Of a stretch of 64,000 bases of DNA, positions 49,865 through 59,111 are shown one piece after another. This DNA is from Brevibacillus_H ginsengisoli. Its GTDB lineage: Bacteria > Bacillota > Bacilli > Brevibacillales > Brevibacillaceae. Position 1 is the stretch's first letter, and every line of letters starts with the position of its first letter. The notes under the pieces were generated by a model. The model had not been told where the DNA came from. It saw nothing but the letters and a program-made list of their open reading frames with translations, and did not search any database. The DNA is taken from assembly GCF_050113715.1 (NCBI RefSeq), contig NZ_JBNJQR010000009.1:185224-249223 (forward strand). The letters run 5' to 3'. Position numbers and translations under genes: made by a program.

Positions 49865-50005
49865 TTATTCTTGAGTTTTCTGTGGTTTATGATGTTCCGT
49901 TAATCTCGGATTTTGAAATCCTAGAACTTCCATTGTTTTGGAGCTCATTTTGGGATCCATTGTTTTTTCGGGAGCTTGCGGAAACGATTTTTCTCCTTTG
50001 GACAC
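49865..50005 (-). CDS. 46-aa hydrophilic small protein
   Basis: MSKGEKSFPQAPEKTMDPKM then SSKTMEVLGFQNPRLTEHHK, with a GTG start and AAAGGAGG eight bases upstream. It is followed by a strong terminator and lies 51 bases after gsaB on the same strand. It is lysine-, proline- and glutamine-rich, likely disordered. I do not recognise it; a spore or stress peptide is possible but unproven. Confidence 0.6.
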   Translation of the reverse strand: MSKGEKSFPQAPEKTMDPKMSSKTMEVLGFQNPRLTEHHKPQKTQE

Positions 50006-50056
50006 TGTAATAGCCTCCTTTAGGTGCGGTCTATGGCTAGTATGTCCAAACGACTG

Positions 50057-51349
50057 TTATTGACTCATTTTCGCAAAGGAACGATCGACAGCTTCAATGG
50101 TTTGAATGATGTCTTTTTCCGTGTGAGCTGTCGTGACAAACCAAGCCTCGTATTTGGATGGAGCGAGGCAGATGCCTTCATTCAGCATCAGACGGAAGAA
50201 GGTAGCGAAGGTTTCGCTATTGGCTTTTTGAGCGCCATCGTAATCTTTAACGGGCTCATCGGTGAAATAAACAGCGAGAGCACCTTTGACGCGGTTTAGC
50301 TGGATTGTAATCTGATGACGCTTGGCTGCTTCACGGATCCCTTGCTCAAGCAGACTTCCCAAGCGATCCAGCTCCTCGTATACTCCCGGTTGCTTCAAGA
50401 CTTCAAGGCAAGCGATTCCTGCGCGAATGGAAGCTGGATTGCCGGCCATGGTTCCCGCCTGATAAGCAGGTCCAAGTGGGGCTACTTGCTCCATGATTTC
50501 GCGTTTTCCGCCATAGGCTCCGATTGGGAGACCTCCGCCAATGATTTTACCCAGTGCTGTAAGATCTGGTTCGATGCCAAGTAAATTCTGCGCTCCGCCG
50601 TAACAGAAGCGGAAAGCGGTAATCACTTCATCATAAATCACGAGAACGCCGTATTCTTTGGCCAATTTGGATACATGCTCTAAAAATCCCGGCTCTGGCA
50701 TAACAATACCGAAGTTGCCGACAATTGGCTCAACCAGAATGGCAGCTGTTTCACTGCCCCAACGCTTCATGGCTTCTGTGTATGTATCTGGATTGTTAAA
50801 TGGAATGGTAATGACTTCGTTCGCAATGCTCTGTGGAATCCCGGCGCTGTCAGGAATTCCGAGGGTAGAAGGTCCGGAACCTGCTGCTACCAGTACGAGG
50901 TCTGAGTGACCATGATAACAACCGGCGAACTTCATGATTTTGGTTTTGGCTGTATAGGCCCGCGCGACACGTATGCAGGTCATGACAGACTCTGTTCCGG
51001 AATTGTTAAAGCGGATTCGTTCCATAGAAGGAATCGCTTCGCGGATCATCTGCGCAAACTTAATCTCCCATGGGGTAGGAGTTCCATATAAGGTTCCGTT
51101 CTGTGCCGCTTCCGTAATCGCTTGGGTAATGTGCGGGTGGGCGTGTCCTGTAATGATTGGGCCGTATGCCGCTAAATAATCGATATATTGGTTGCCGTCC
51201 ACATCCCAAAAATAAGCGCCTTGCCCTCGCTCCATGACGACAGGGGCACCGCCGCCAACTGCTTTGAAGGAGCGGGATGGACTATTTACGCCACCAACGA
51301 TAACTTCCGTCGCTTGCTCATATAATTTTTGTGAAGTTTCCCGATTCAT
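50057..51349 (-). CDS. gsaB: Glutamate-1-semialdehyde 2,1-aminomutase
   Basis: A 430-aa PLP enzyme that makes 5-aminolevulinate for heme synthesis. The PLP lysine is in TALGKIIGGGLPIGAYGG; NNSGTESVMTCIRVARAYT and CYHGHSDLVLV are typical. ATG 51349 has AAAGAGGT seven bases upstream. No other hem genes are adjacent. In B. subtilis the second GSAM gene gsaB lies in this chromosomal neighbourhood, near bcp and perR, so I use gsaB rather than hemL (inference from order). Confidence 0.88.
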   Translation of the reverse strand: MNRETSQKLYEQATEVIVGGVNSPSRSFKAVGGGAPVVMERGQGAYFWDVDGNQYIDYLAAYGPIITGHAHPHITQAITEAAQNGTLYGTPTPWEIKFAQMIREAIPSMERIRFNNSGTESVMTCIRVARAYTAKTKIMKFAGCYHGHSDLVLVAAGSGPSTLGIPDSAGIPQSIANEVITIPFNNPDTYTEAMKRWGSETAAILVEPIVGNFGIVMPEPGFLEHVSKLAKEYGVLVIYDEVITAFRFCYGGAQNLLGIEPDLTALGKIIGGGLPIGAYGGKREIMEQVAPLGPAYQAGTMAGNPASIRAGIACLEVLKQPGVYEELDRLGSLLEQGIREAAKRHQITIQLNRVKGALAVYFTDEPVKDYDGAQKANSETFATFFRLMLNEGICLAPSKYEAWFVTTAHTEKDIIQTIEAVDRSFAKMSQ

Positions 51350-51517
51350 ATTCAAACCTCTTTTCTTTGCAAACATTCACCATTTATCATAGCACACTTG
51401 ATTATTGCAGTTGGTTGTATTTTTGGTCTTTGCCAAAGGGTTGTTCCTCATATACACTTACTAGGGAATAGTTACTTTATTTAAATACTTTTGAATAACA
51501 TTAAAGGAAGTGCCTTG

Positions 51518-52531
51518 ATGATTCATGTAAAAGGGTTGCAAAAGGAATTTCGTATACATCAAGCTCGATCTGGCCTTTCAGGTGCGTTTCGTGACTTGTT
51601 CAATCGTGAATATAAAACTGTCAAAGCAGTGGATGGCGTCACGTTTGATGTAGAGCCAGGTGAAATGTTCGCGCTGATTGGAGAGAACGGTGCGGGGAAA
51701 TCAACCACAATCAAGATGTTGACAGGGATTCTCACGCCATCTGGAGGAGATGTCCGGATTAACGGATATGTGCCTTATGAGGAGCGGGAGAAATACGTGA
51801 AATCCATTGGAGTGGTGTTTGGTCAGCGCTCTCAATTATGGTGGGATCTCTCGCCGATGGAATCGTTTCGCTTGCTAAGACATGTCTATCAAATGGAGGA
51901 AGAAGCGGGGAAAATCTGGCTGGATCGTCTGATTGAAGAGCTGGATATCGGCTCGTTTGTCAATCAGCCGGTTCGTAAGCTGAGCTTGGGACAAAGGATG
52001 CGTTGCGAGATCGCGGCCGCATTGATTCATAAGCCTGCCCTGCTGTTTCTCGATGAACCGACTGTAGGACTGGATGTTCTGGTCAAACAAAAAATTCGGG
52101 ACTTCTTACGCAACCTGAATGAAACGGAACAAATGACGATTCTGCTCACTACACATGACGTGACCGATATTGAAGCGCTCTGTAAACGGGTGCTGGTTAT
52201 GGACAAGGGCAAACTAATTTTTGACGGTCAACTGGTCGATCTGAAAGAAAAATGGGGCAATGGAACTGAGGTTATTTTCTCCTTCAAGAAAAAAGTGACA
52301 CTGGATCAGCTGCGAGCTGTCTTGAACGATCTTCCTTGCGAGCTTGAGATCGAAAATGAGTACGCGATTAAAGTTCAACTGAAACGTAGCCAGGAGATGC
52401 TGCCGTTCCTGCTCTCGACAGTGATGTCTAGCTTGGATGTAAGTGATGTGAAGATTACCGAAGCAAGTACGGAAGATATCGTGCGCAATATTTACAGTAC
52501 GGACGATAGCGGGGTTATCAGCTATGGGTAA
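51518..52531 (+). CDS. ABC-2 type transporter ATP-binding protein
   Basis: A 337-aa ATPase with Walker A GENGAGKST, signature KLSLGQRMRCE, Walker B LLFLDEPTVGLD and the switch histidine in LLTTHDVTD. The ATG at 51518 has AAGGAAG seven bases before it. It overlaps the next permease gene by eight bases. With two DUF990-type permeases it forms a complete exporter of the kind that includes viologen and multidrug pumps; the cargo is unknown. Confidence 0.88.
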   Translation: MIHVKGLQKEFRIHQARSGLSGAFRDLFNREYKTVKAVDGVTFDVEPGEMFALIGENGAGKSTTIKMLTGILTPSGGDVRINGYVPYEEREKYVKSIGVVFGQRSQLWWDLSPMESFRLLRHVYQMEEEAGKIWLDRLIEELDIGSFVNQPVRKLSLGQRMRCEIAAALIHKPALLFLDEPTVGLDVLVKQKIRDFLRNLNETEQMTILLTTHDVTDIEALCKRVLVMDKGKLIFDGQLVDLKEKWGNGTEVIFSFKKKVTLDQLRAVLNDLPCELEIENEYAIKVQLKRSQEMLPFLLSTVMSSLDVSDVKITEASTEDIVRNIYSTDDSGVISYG

Positions 52532-53318
52532 ATTATATGCCGAATTAATCCGTATGCGTTTTCTGACTCTGCTAGCTTACCGTGTGAATTACTATAGTGG
52601 GATCATCATCTACGGGATTAACATTGGGGCGTACTATTTTCTGTGGGGGGCGATTTACGGGAATCAATCCAATCTCGCCAATCTTTCTGCGATCCAAATG
52701 ACGGCCTACGTAGCGATTTCGTGGATGTCGCGCGCTTTTTACTTTAATAATATTGATCAGGAAATCGCCCAGGATGTTCGTGAAGGAAAAGTGGCGATTG
52801 AGATGATTCGTCCCTATAACTATTTATCGGTGAAAGCGGCGCAGGCGTTGGGCGAGGGGATCTTTCGCTTTCTGTTTTTCGCCGTGCCAGGGATTATTCT
52901 CGTCAGTTTGTTTATCCCGGTTCATTTTCCGACGTCAGCGCAGACGTGGGGCGTCTATCTTTTCAGCCTACTCATGGCGTTTATCATCAATACCCAAATT
53001 AACTTGCTCACGGGTGTGCTTACGTTTTTCTTTTTGCGAAACGAGGGGATGATGCGGGCAAAGCGGGTGGTTGTTGACTTATTGTCAGGTCTCATTCTGC
53101 CGATCAGCTTCTTCCCGGGATGGGCTCAATCGATTCTTCACTTTTTGCCTTTTCAAGCGATCAACTACTATCCCAGCATGATTTTCGCTGGAGCGGTTCC
53201 AGCATCCCAGATAGTCCAAGTGCTGCTGCTTCAACTCGTTTGGATCGGCGTTCTGTTAATACCCATCACCGTATTGTGGAACCAAGCGCGACACAAGCTC
53301 GTGGTGCAAGGAGGATAG
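52524..53318 (+). CDS. ABC-2 family permease (DUF990)
   Basis: A 264-aa membrane protein with about six helices. It begins MGKLYAELIRMRFLTLLAYR, with the charged segment before TM1 typical of the group, and contains EIAQDVREGKVAIEMIRPYN between TM2 and TM3. It overlaps the ATPase gene by eight bases and ends three bases before the second permease. The two permeases likely form a heterodimer. Confidence 0.85.
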   Translation: MGKLYAELIRMRFLTLLAYRVNYYSGIIIYGINIGAYYFLWGAIYGNQSNLANLSAIQMTAYVAISWMSRAFYFNNIDQEIAQDVREGKVAIEMIRPYNYLSVKAAQALGEGIFRFLFFAVPGIILVSLFIPVHFPTSAQTWGVYLFSLLMAFIINTQINLLTGVLTFFFLRNEGMMRAKRVVVDLLSGLILPISFFPGWAQSILHFLPFQAINYYPSMIFAGAVPASQIVQVLLLQLVWIGVLLIPITVLWNQARHKLVVQGG

Positions 53319-53321
53319 TTG

Positions 53322-54110
53322 ATGAAACAGGTGTATTTGTTGTTTTCCCATTACCTGAGCCAATACTTCAAAACAAGATTAGCCTACCGCGCTGATTTCA
53401 TCGGAGAATTTTTCTCGAACCTCATTAATGAATTGATCAATTTGGTGTTTATTCTCGTGGTCTTTCAGCATGTTTCCACCTTGAAGGACTGGACTCGTGA
53501 CGAGATCATCTTTATCTATGGCTTTTTTCTGGTGCCTTATGCGGTATTTACGATGTTTTTTGGCTTTTGGGATTTTAATGAACGGTATATTATTCGCGGG
53601 GAAATGGACAGAGTATTGACTCGTCCGATCCACAATCTGGCGCAGGTTTGTTTGGAGTCGATTGCGCCGGACCGCATTTTTGGTGTGATCACGGGATTGA
53701 TTATTATGGGGTATGCGGCGATTCGACTGAATCTGCAGTTCGCCTGGTATGATGTCTTCGTGTTCATTGGATTGGTCATCAGCAGCGTTCTGATTTATGC
53801 GGGAGTTTATACGGCTATCGCGGCTGTCAGCTTTTTCTCCGATTCTCGAACAGGAATTGCGCCGATGATCTATAACATCCAGAACTATGGCCGCTATCCA
53901 GTTGATGTTTACAACAACGTGATCAAGTTCATTCTTACCTGGATATTGCCGTTTGCCTTTGTCGGCCTTTACCCATCCGCCTATTTCTTGGGCAAGAAGG
54001 ATTGGTACCTTTTCACCATGCTGACACCGTTGATGGGCATCGTCTTTTTTGCGTTGGGATTGCTGATTTGGAACTGGGGAGTAAAGAAATACCGCGGAGC
54101 CGGATCATAA
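53322..54110 (+). CDS. ABC-2 family permease (DUF990)
   Basis: A 262-aa membrane protein with about six helices and the segment IRGEMDRVLTRPIHNLAQV, paralogous to the previous gene. AAGGAGG lies before the ATG at 53322; a TTG three bases earlier is the alternative. It is the last gene of the exporter operon; a separate promoter and an FMN riboswitch follow. Confidence 0.85.
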   Translation: MKQVYLLFSHYLSQYFKTRLAYRADFIGEFFSNLINELINLVFILVVFQHVSTLKDWTRDEIIFIYGFFLVPYAVFTMFFGFWDFNERYIIRGEMDRVLTRPIHNLAQVCLESIAPDRIFGVITGLIIMGYAAIRLNLQFAWYDVFVFIGLVISSVLIYAGVYTAIAAVSFFSDSRTGIAPMIYNIQNYGRYPVDVYNNVIKFILTWILPFAFVGLYPSAYFLGKKDWYLFTMLTPLMGIVFFALGLLIWNWGVKKYRGAGS

Positions 54111-54126
54111 AATTATTACCAGATGA

Positions 54127-54156
54127 TTGTCAAGAAACATACTTCCCAAGTATAAT
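54127..54156 (+). promoter_or_regulatory. Promoter of the riboflavin transporter transcript
   Basis: TTGTCA (54127-54132), 18 bases, TATAAT (54151-54156). Transcription would begin just before the FMN riboswitch. Confidence 0.75.
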
Positions 54157-54167
54157 GAATTCGTGAA

Positions 54168-54316
54168 AATCACATATTCCTTCGGGGCAGGGTGCAATTC
54201 CCGACCGGCGGTGATCACATTTGTGTAAGCCCGCGAGCCTCTCGCTGTTAAGGCAAGAGTGCAGGATCTGGTGAGATTCCAGAGCCGACAGTACAGTCTG
54301 GATGGGAGAAGGATGA
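54168..54316 (+). ncRNA. FMN riboswitch (RFN element)
   Basis: The conserved blocks are in order: TTCGGGGCAGGGTGCAATTC, CCGACCGGCGGTGATC, AAGCCCGCGAGCC, GCAGGATCTGGTGAGATTCC, AGAGCCGACAGT, ACAGTCTGGATGGGAGAAGG. It precedes ribU and controls it by FMN-dependent termination at 54437-54465. Confidence 0.97.
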
Positions 54317-54436
54317 CGACAGTGCGTTTGTACACGTGCTTTGTTTGTGCATGCGTATGGTGATCATGAGGCTTGGGAAGTCAAAAGCCTTTGGTTCGCT
54401 ATACCCTTATGCATAGGGTTCGTCCAATCATCATGA

Positions 54437-54465
54437 CCTCGGAGTCTTTACTTCGGGGGCTTTTT
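54437..54465 (+). terminator. Riboswitch-controlled terminator
   Basis: CCTCGGAG (54437-54444) and CTTCGGGG (54451-54458) pair with two G-U pairs, followed by GCTTTTT. It lies between the FMN aptamer and ribU. A hairpin ACCCT-tatgcat-AGGGT precedes it and may be part of the antiterminator. Confidence 0.75.
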
Positions 54466-54551
54466 GCGTGGTTGGGATATCCGGTAGCTAGTGTTGCGTA
54501 TCTGTTGCCATTCCTCAAAAGAAGGAAAAACAAACTGAGGAGATGGTAATC

Positions 54552-55157
54552 ATGCAACAAACGCAAGTACACTCGGGACACTTGTCCAAAACAAGAAAGC
54601 TGGTGGCGATTCCATTGTTTGCCGCTGTAGCGTTTATCCTGCAGTATCTGGAATTTCCGCTGCCGCTCTTTCCTACTTTCTTAAAGCTTGATTTCAGCAC
54701 GTTGCCAGGTCTGATCGGCGGTTTGATGTTCGGTCCCGCTGCCGGGGTACTGATTGAACTGATTAAAAACATCCTGCACTTATTGCTGAAAAATACAGAT
54801 GGTCTTCTTGTGGGGGAATTGGCTAACTTTATCGCAGGAGCGAGCTTCATTCTAGTGACGGTTGCCTTGCAGCGTGTACGTGGAGGCAAAAGCGGATTTG
54901 TGCTTGGTCTTCTTGGAGGCACCATCTTGATGACAGCTGTAATGTCTGTGGCCAATTATTATGTGTTGATGCCAGCCTATTCGGTTCTTTACCATATGTC
55001 GCTGGATGCGTTAGTGGCCAGCCTTCACATGGATAGCTTGTGGTCGTTTATTTTGTACGCGATCGCGCCATTTAATTTATTAAAAGGAATTATAGTCGCT
55101 TTAATCGCATATCCGATCTTTATCAAACTATCTCCGCGTCTGCGTTATATGGCATAA
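54552..55157 (+). CDS. ribU: Riboflavin transporter RibU (ECF S component)
   Basis: A 201-aa membrane protein with six helices. The conserved N-terminal run is AFILQYLEFPLPLFPTFLKL followed by DFSTLPGLIGGLMFGP; further typical is LLKNTDGLLVGELANFIAG. ATG 54552 has GAGGAG nine bases upstream. The FMN riboswitch in the leader confirms riboflavin as substrate. It needs an EcfAAT energising module encoded elsewhere. Confidence 0.95.
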   Translation: MQQTQVHSGHLSKTRKLVAIPLFAAVAFILQYLEFPLPLFPTFLKLDFSTLPGLIGGLMFGPAAGVLIELIKNILHLLLKNTDGLLVGELANFIAGASFILVTVALQRVRGGKSGFVLGLLGGTILMTAVMSVANYYVLMPAYSVLYHMSLDALVASLHMDSLWSFILYAIAPFNLLKGIIVALIAYPIFIKLSPRLRYMA

Positions 55158-55160
55158 ATG

Positions 55161-55200
55161 AAAAAAGGAGCAATCCCTGTGAGGGTTGCTCCTTTTTGAA
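55161..55200. terminator. Bidirectional terminator
   Basis: AAAGGAGCAA..CCCT pairs with AGGG..TTGCTCCTTT, with A and T tracts on both sides, between ribU and the convergent regulator gene. Confidence 0.9.
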
Positions 55201-55224
55201 TGCTACAGTTGTATCTGCTTGTGA

Positions 55225-55848
55225 TTAATCTAGCTCGTCCGAATCAATGAACGGTTCGTCGTTATCATCTGTCGGCGCAGGTGGAGAAAGTGGGAATAGC
55301 ATGTTGAGGCTCTTGAATTTGCGACGATCAGAGGAGATCTTGAGATCCTTATATTTTTGGATCAGCGCATTATATTCTTGTACAAATGCGTTTCGTTCTT
55401 CTTTGGACAAAAATAATTCGGTGACATTATAGGCGAATGTGTCGTTATACTCTTTACGCACATCGACATCGCTTTCTACGAATTGATTTAACGTTCTCAT
55501 CAAATCTTTCTCTGTGGTACGAAGTGGTGAGAACATAATGTCACTAAACTGTTGCGCGTTTTCTTCAATCATCACGCGCAGATTGACCGAAATGACTTTA
55601 GCGATTGGTTGGTAATACTTTTCAACAATGGAGCCTTTTACGCGGGTGTCGACTTGTTCGAGCAAACCAGCACGAACTAATTCTTTCACATGATAATGTA
55701 AACGCGCCGCATTTTCTCCGAGTTCTGTCGCGATTTGTTTAGCGGTACGCGGCTCAAGATCTTCGAATAATTCAAGAATTTTCACACGTTCTGGTATAGC
55801 AAGGCACTTAAGCGCTTCCGGGTCTGTCACATTGTAAAACTCTCTCAT
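55225..55848 (-). CDS. ArsR-like winged-helix transcriptional regulator
   Basis: A 207-aa regulator. A winged helix lies at residues 10-75, CLAIPERVKILELFEDL, then RTAKQIATELGENAARLHYH. A long helical C-terminal domain contains EENAQQFSDIMFSP, followed by an acidic tail. No cysteine metal site is visible. The start is uncertain: ATG 55848 with a weak GGTGA, or GTG 55860. Target genes are unknown; bcp lies divergently about 175 bases away. Confidence 0.8.
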   Translation of the reverse strand: MREFYNVTDPEALKCLAIPERVKILELFEDLEPRTAKQIATELGENAARLHYHVKELVRAGLLEQVDTRVKGSIVEKYYQPIAKVISVNLRVMIEENAQQFSDIMFSPLRTTEKDLMRTLNQFVESDVDVRKEYNDTFAYNVTELFLSKEERNAFVQEYNALIQKYKDLKISSDRRKFKSLNMLFPLSPPAPTDDNDEPFIDSDELD

Positions 55849-55974
55849 GAATGTTTTCACCGTCCAGATTCTACTAGCGTCAGTTTATAATTCTTTATTA
55901 ATCCATTGTTTAATTGTAGCGTTTTCTTGGGCGGTGTGCAATGGACTAGCATTGAATCTTTCGTGTATCTATTT

Positions 55975-55997
55975 AGTTTGTTAAAATAAGACAAACT
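55975..55997 (+). promoter_or_regulatory. Inverted repeat before bcp
   Basis: AGTTTGT (55975-55981) and ACAAACT (55991-55997) are a perfect 7-bp inverted repeat with a 9-base spacer that contains TAAAAT, a possible -10 box. It is a candidate operator; it does not match the PerR box. Confidence 0.45.
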
Positions 55998-56022
55998 CAT
56001 AATTGGAGGAAGGGACTCTCAA

Positions 56023-56484
56023 ATGGTTGAAATTGGACAGATCGCTCCAGATTTTACATTAGAAGCAAGCAATAATCAAACAATCTCACTGGCAAATCTG
56101 CGTGGGAAGAATATTGTGCTCTATTTTTATCCCAAAGACATGACGCCAGGCTGCACGACAGAAGCATGTGATTTTCGAGACTATCATCCCGAGTTCGGTA
56201 ATCTGAATACGGTCGTCCTTGGTATTAGCCCGGATGATGTGAAATCTCACGACCGATTTGTGAGCAAGCATGAATTGCCATTTACACTGCTTGCCGATCC
56301 GGATCACAAGGTTGCGGAAGCGTACGGCGTTTGGGTGCTGAAAAAAATGTACGGTCGCGAGTACATGGGCATTGAGCGGACAACTTTCGTCATTGATGCT
56401 GAGGGAAAAATCGCGCGTATTTGGAATAAGGTAAAAGTAAAAGGGCACGTTCAGGAAGTTCTTGAATTCGTTAAGCAACTATAA
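56023..56484 (+). CDS. bcp: Peroxiredoxin Bcp/PrxQ
   Basis: A 153-aa thioredoxin-fold thiol peroxidase that reduces hydrogen and organic peroxides. The peroxidatic and resolving cysteines are five residues apart in MTPGCTTEACDFRD, the PrxQ pattern. GGAGGAAGG precedes the ATG. It corresponds to B. subtilis ygaF in the gsaB-ygaF-perR neighbourhood. perR lies about 3.4 kb downstream, but no PerR box is seen before bcp. Confidence 0.93.
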   Translation: MVEIGQIAPDFTLEASNNQTISLANLRGKNIVLYFYPKDMTPGCTTEACDFRDYHPEFGNLNTVVLGISPDDVKSHDRFVSKHELPFTLLADPDHKVAEAYGVWVLKKMYGREYMGIERTTFVIDAEGKIARIWNKVKVKGHVQEVLEFVKQL

Positions 56485-56520
56485 ATTACATAAAATACAT
56501 AGGTAAAGGAGAATGCATAG

Positions 56521-57576
56521 ATGAGTCAGTTGCCGATTGATTACATGGTGGAAGCGTTTTGTGCGTTGGCGAATACCCCGAGCCCATCAGGCAACACGGG
56601 AAAAGTCATGGGTTGGGTAGAAGAGGAATTGGATAAACTTGGTGTAAGCTATAAACGGACGAATAAGGGAGCCGTTCTCGCAACCATTCCAGGCATCAAT
56701 CAGGAGAAGCATCGACTGCTTACCGCCCATGTGGATACGTTGGGAGCGATGGTGAAGGAAATCAAAGCGAATGGCCGGTTGAAGCTTGCCTTGATTGGCG
56801 GCTTTATGTGGAATGCCATTGAAGGGGAGTACTGCCAGATTGAGACAGGGAACGGACGTATTTACACGGGAACGATCCTGACGACCAAAGCTTCTGTGCA
56901 CGTCTATGGCCGTGAAGGGGAAAAAATGGAGCGCACCGAGAATGTGATGGAAGTTCGTTTGGATGAAAAAGTGACGAACAAAGCGGAAACCCTTGCCTTA
57001 GGCATTCGAGTGGGTGACTTTGTTTCCTTTGATCCGCGTGTGACAGTTACAGAGAGCGGGTTTATCAAATCTCGCCATCTTGATGATAAGGCAAGTGTGG
57101 CGATTCTTCTCGGGATTATGAAACAGATTGGCGAATCCAATATTCAGCTTCCGTTCACGACTCATTTCCTGATCAGCAACAATGAGGAAATCGGATATGG
57201 CGGCAACTCCAGTGTTCCGACAGAGACTGTTGAATATGTGGCTGTCGATATGGGCGCGATTGGGGACGGCCAGACAACCGATGAATACTGTGTGTCGATT
57301 TGTGCCAAGGATTCCTCCGGGCCGTACCACTACGGACTGCGGAAACATTTTGTCGCTTTGGCAGAAGAGAACAGACTGAACTATCAGGTTGATATTTATC
57401 CATTCTATGGGTCAGATGCGAGTGCGGCGCTTCGTGCGGGGTATGATGTCGCGCACGGATTGATCGGACCAGGAATTGACGCTTCTCATTCTCACGAGCG
57501 TACACACAAGGATGCTTTTGAGAATACTGCCAAGTTGGTTATGGCGTATCTCCAATCTAAAGAGCTGGTCGTGTAG
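56521..57576 (+). CDS. M42 family metallopeptidase (aminopeptidase)
   Basis: A 351-aa dinuclear-metal aminopeptidase related to FrvX, YsdC and glutamyl or deblocking aminopeptidases. Metal and catalytic residues are in LTAHVDTLGAM, SRHLDDKASVAIL, ISNNEEIGYGG, VAVDMGAI and DASHSHERTH. GTAAAGGAG precedes the ATG. It lies 36 bases after bcp, and the methyltransferase begins nine bases after it, so the three may form one transcript. Confidence 0.9.
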   Translation: MSQLPIDYMVEAFCALANTPSPSGNTGKVMGWVEEELDKLGVSYKRTNKGAVLATIPGINQEKHRLLTAHVDTLGAMVKEIKANGRLKLALIGGFMWNAIEGEYCQIETGNGRIYTGTILTTKASVHVYGREGEKMERTENVMEVRLDEKVTNKAETLALGIRVGDFVSFDPRVTVTESGFIKSRHLDDKASVAILLGIMKQIGESNIQLPFTTHFLISNNEEIGYGGNSSVPTETVEYVAVDMGAIGDGQTTDEYCVSICAKDSSGPYHYGLRKHFVALAEENRLNYQVDIYPFYGSDASAALRAGYDVAHGLIGPGIDASHSHERTHKDAFENTAKLVMAYLQSKELVV

Positions 57577-57585
57577 GAGGATTTT

Positions 57586-58350
57586 ATGGCAGTAAACATG
57601 TATCAATGGGCGGATTACTACGACATTACACAACGTGGTGTGAATGGAGATATTCCGTTCTATCTCGAAATGGCCAAGGAAAGCAAGGGCGAAGTGCTGG
57701 ATCTCGCATGCGGAACCGGTCGAATTACGATCCCTGTGGCACAAGCGGGTGTAACCGTTACAGGCTTGGATTTATCCGCTGAAATGCTAGAGAAAGCAAG
57801 CCAAAAGGCTGTTGAAGCGGGAGTCAGTGACCAGCTTACGCTTGTGCACGGGGATATGCGCAAGTTCGACCTGCAGAAGAAGTTTGATCTGGTGATGATT
57901 CCGTTTCGTTCTTTTCTTCATTTGCTTTACATACAAGACCAAATGAAGGCGTTAGGATGCGTTCGTCAGCATTTGCAACCCGGCGGCAAGCTCGTCATGA
58001 ACGTCTTTGTGCCGAAAATTGAACATCTTTACGAAGAAAGTGAAAAAATGTCCTTGCGCGGCATGTTTCCGCTTGAATCAGGAGAACAAGTGGCGATGTG
58101 GGACTATACATTGTATGATCATTTCCAACAACTTTCGGAAGTGACGCGTACATATGAGCGGCTAAGCCCAGAAGGTGTCGTACAGGAGAAAATCGTAGGC
58201 CGATTTACTCTGCGGTATATTTTCCCGGCTGAGCTGCACCATTTGCTTCGCTTGAACGGATTTAAGGTCGTTCAACGATTTGGTTCTTTTGACAAAGCGT
58301 CATTCGATCAGAAAAGCTCAGAGCTGATTATTGTTGCGGAAGCTGTGTAG
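57586..58350 (+). CDS. Class I SAM-dependent methyltransferase
   Basis: A 254-aa methyltransferase with the SAM-binding glycine motif VLDLACGTGRITIPVAQAG near residue 37, GLDLSAEML and MIPFRSFLHL. The substrate is unknown; the C-terminal half (about 140-254) is beta-rich and atypical of small-molecule O-methyltransferases only. AGGAGG precedes the ATG. It follows the M42 peptidase by nine bases. Confidence 0.85.
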   Translation: MAVNMYQWADYYDITQRGVNGDIPFYLEMAKESKGEVLDLACGTGRITIPVAQAGVTVTGLDLSAEMLEKASQKAVEAGVSDQLTLVHGDMRKFDLQKKFDLVMIPFRSFLHLLYIQDQMKALGCVRQHLQPGGKLVMNVFVPKIEHLYEESEKMSLRGMFPLESGEQVAMWDYTLYDHFQQLSEVTRTYERLSPEGVVQEKIVGRFTLRYIFPAELHHLLRLNGFKVVQRFGSFDKASFDQKSSELIIVAEAV

Positions 58351-58402
58351 CTTGTCGATTTCCGGGGAAATAAGGATTTGGGGGACAGGGAAGGGGATAG
58401 TC

Positions 58403-58954
58403 ATGAAGATTTACACGAAATCTGGCGATAAAGGTGAAACTTCACTCGTTTATGGTGACCGAGTTCCGAAATACTCTCCAAGAGTAGAAGCGTATGGGAC
58501 TTGCGATGAGGCTAATTCTTCCATTGGATATGCGCTTTCGCATTTGCCAGCGGGAGAGGAATGGGCAGAACTGCAGAAGACGTTTCATATCATTCAGACT
58601 AAGCTGTTCCATATTGGAGCCGAGTTGGCAACTCCGCAAGGCAAGCAGGTAGGCTGGCCCATCGTGGAAGATGATGTCACGTATTTGGAGAAACAGATCG
58701 ATCTCTTGGATGCGAGCCTCCCACCCTTGACCAACTTTATTTTACCAGGGGGACATCCGGCTGCTGCCGCAATGCATATTGCCCGGACTATCGCTCGCAG
58801 GGCAGAACGAAGAACGGTGCAAATCACGGAACAGGAACCGATTAATCCAGTGAGTATCAAATACCTGAATCGACTCTCAGATTACTTGTTTGTGGCGGCG
58901 CGCTACATCAATCACCAAGTGGGAGCGGATGAACAGACGCTCCATCAGGAATAA
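58403..58954 (+). CDS. ATP:cob(I)alamin adenosyltransferase (PduO type)
   Basis: A 183-aa trimeric enzyme that makes adenosylcobalamin from cob(I)alamin and ATP. The ATP-binding N-terminus is MKIYTKSGDKGETSLVYG. EAYGTCDEANSSIGYA and the signature ARTIARRAERRTVQI with RLSDYLFVAAR complete the active site. ATG 58403 has GGAAGGGGA seven bases before; the reading from 58331 overlaps the previous gene. It implies use of B12 as a coenzyme. Confidence 0.92.
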   Translation: MKIYTKSGDKGETSLVYGDRVPKYSPRVEAYGTCDEANSSIGYALSHLPAGEEWAELQKTFHIIQTKLFHIGAELATPQGKQVGWPIVEDDVTYLEKQIDLLDASLPPLTNFILPGGHPAAAAMHIARTIARRAERRTVQITEQEPINPVSIKYLNRLSDYLFVAARYINHQVGADEQTLHQE

Positions 58955-59111
58955 CTCGATCAAATATATCTATACCAAGCGAAGGGGTCAATAAGATGAC
59001 CTCTTCTTTTTAAGTTGATACGTCTTGGCATCGCCAAATTTTCTTTGTACGATCAAGAAGTTAAATGAACACGCAATAAACGTTGAGAGAGAAAGGAGTA
59101 GAATCGGGAAG

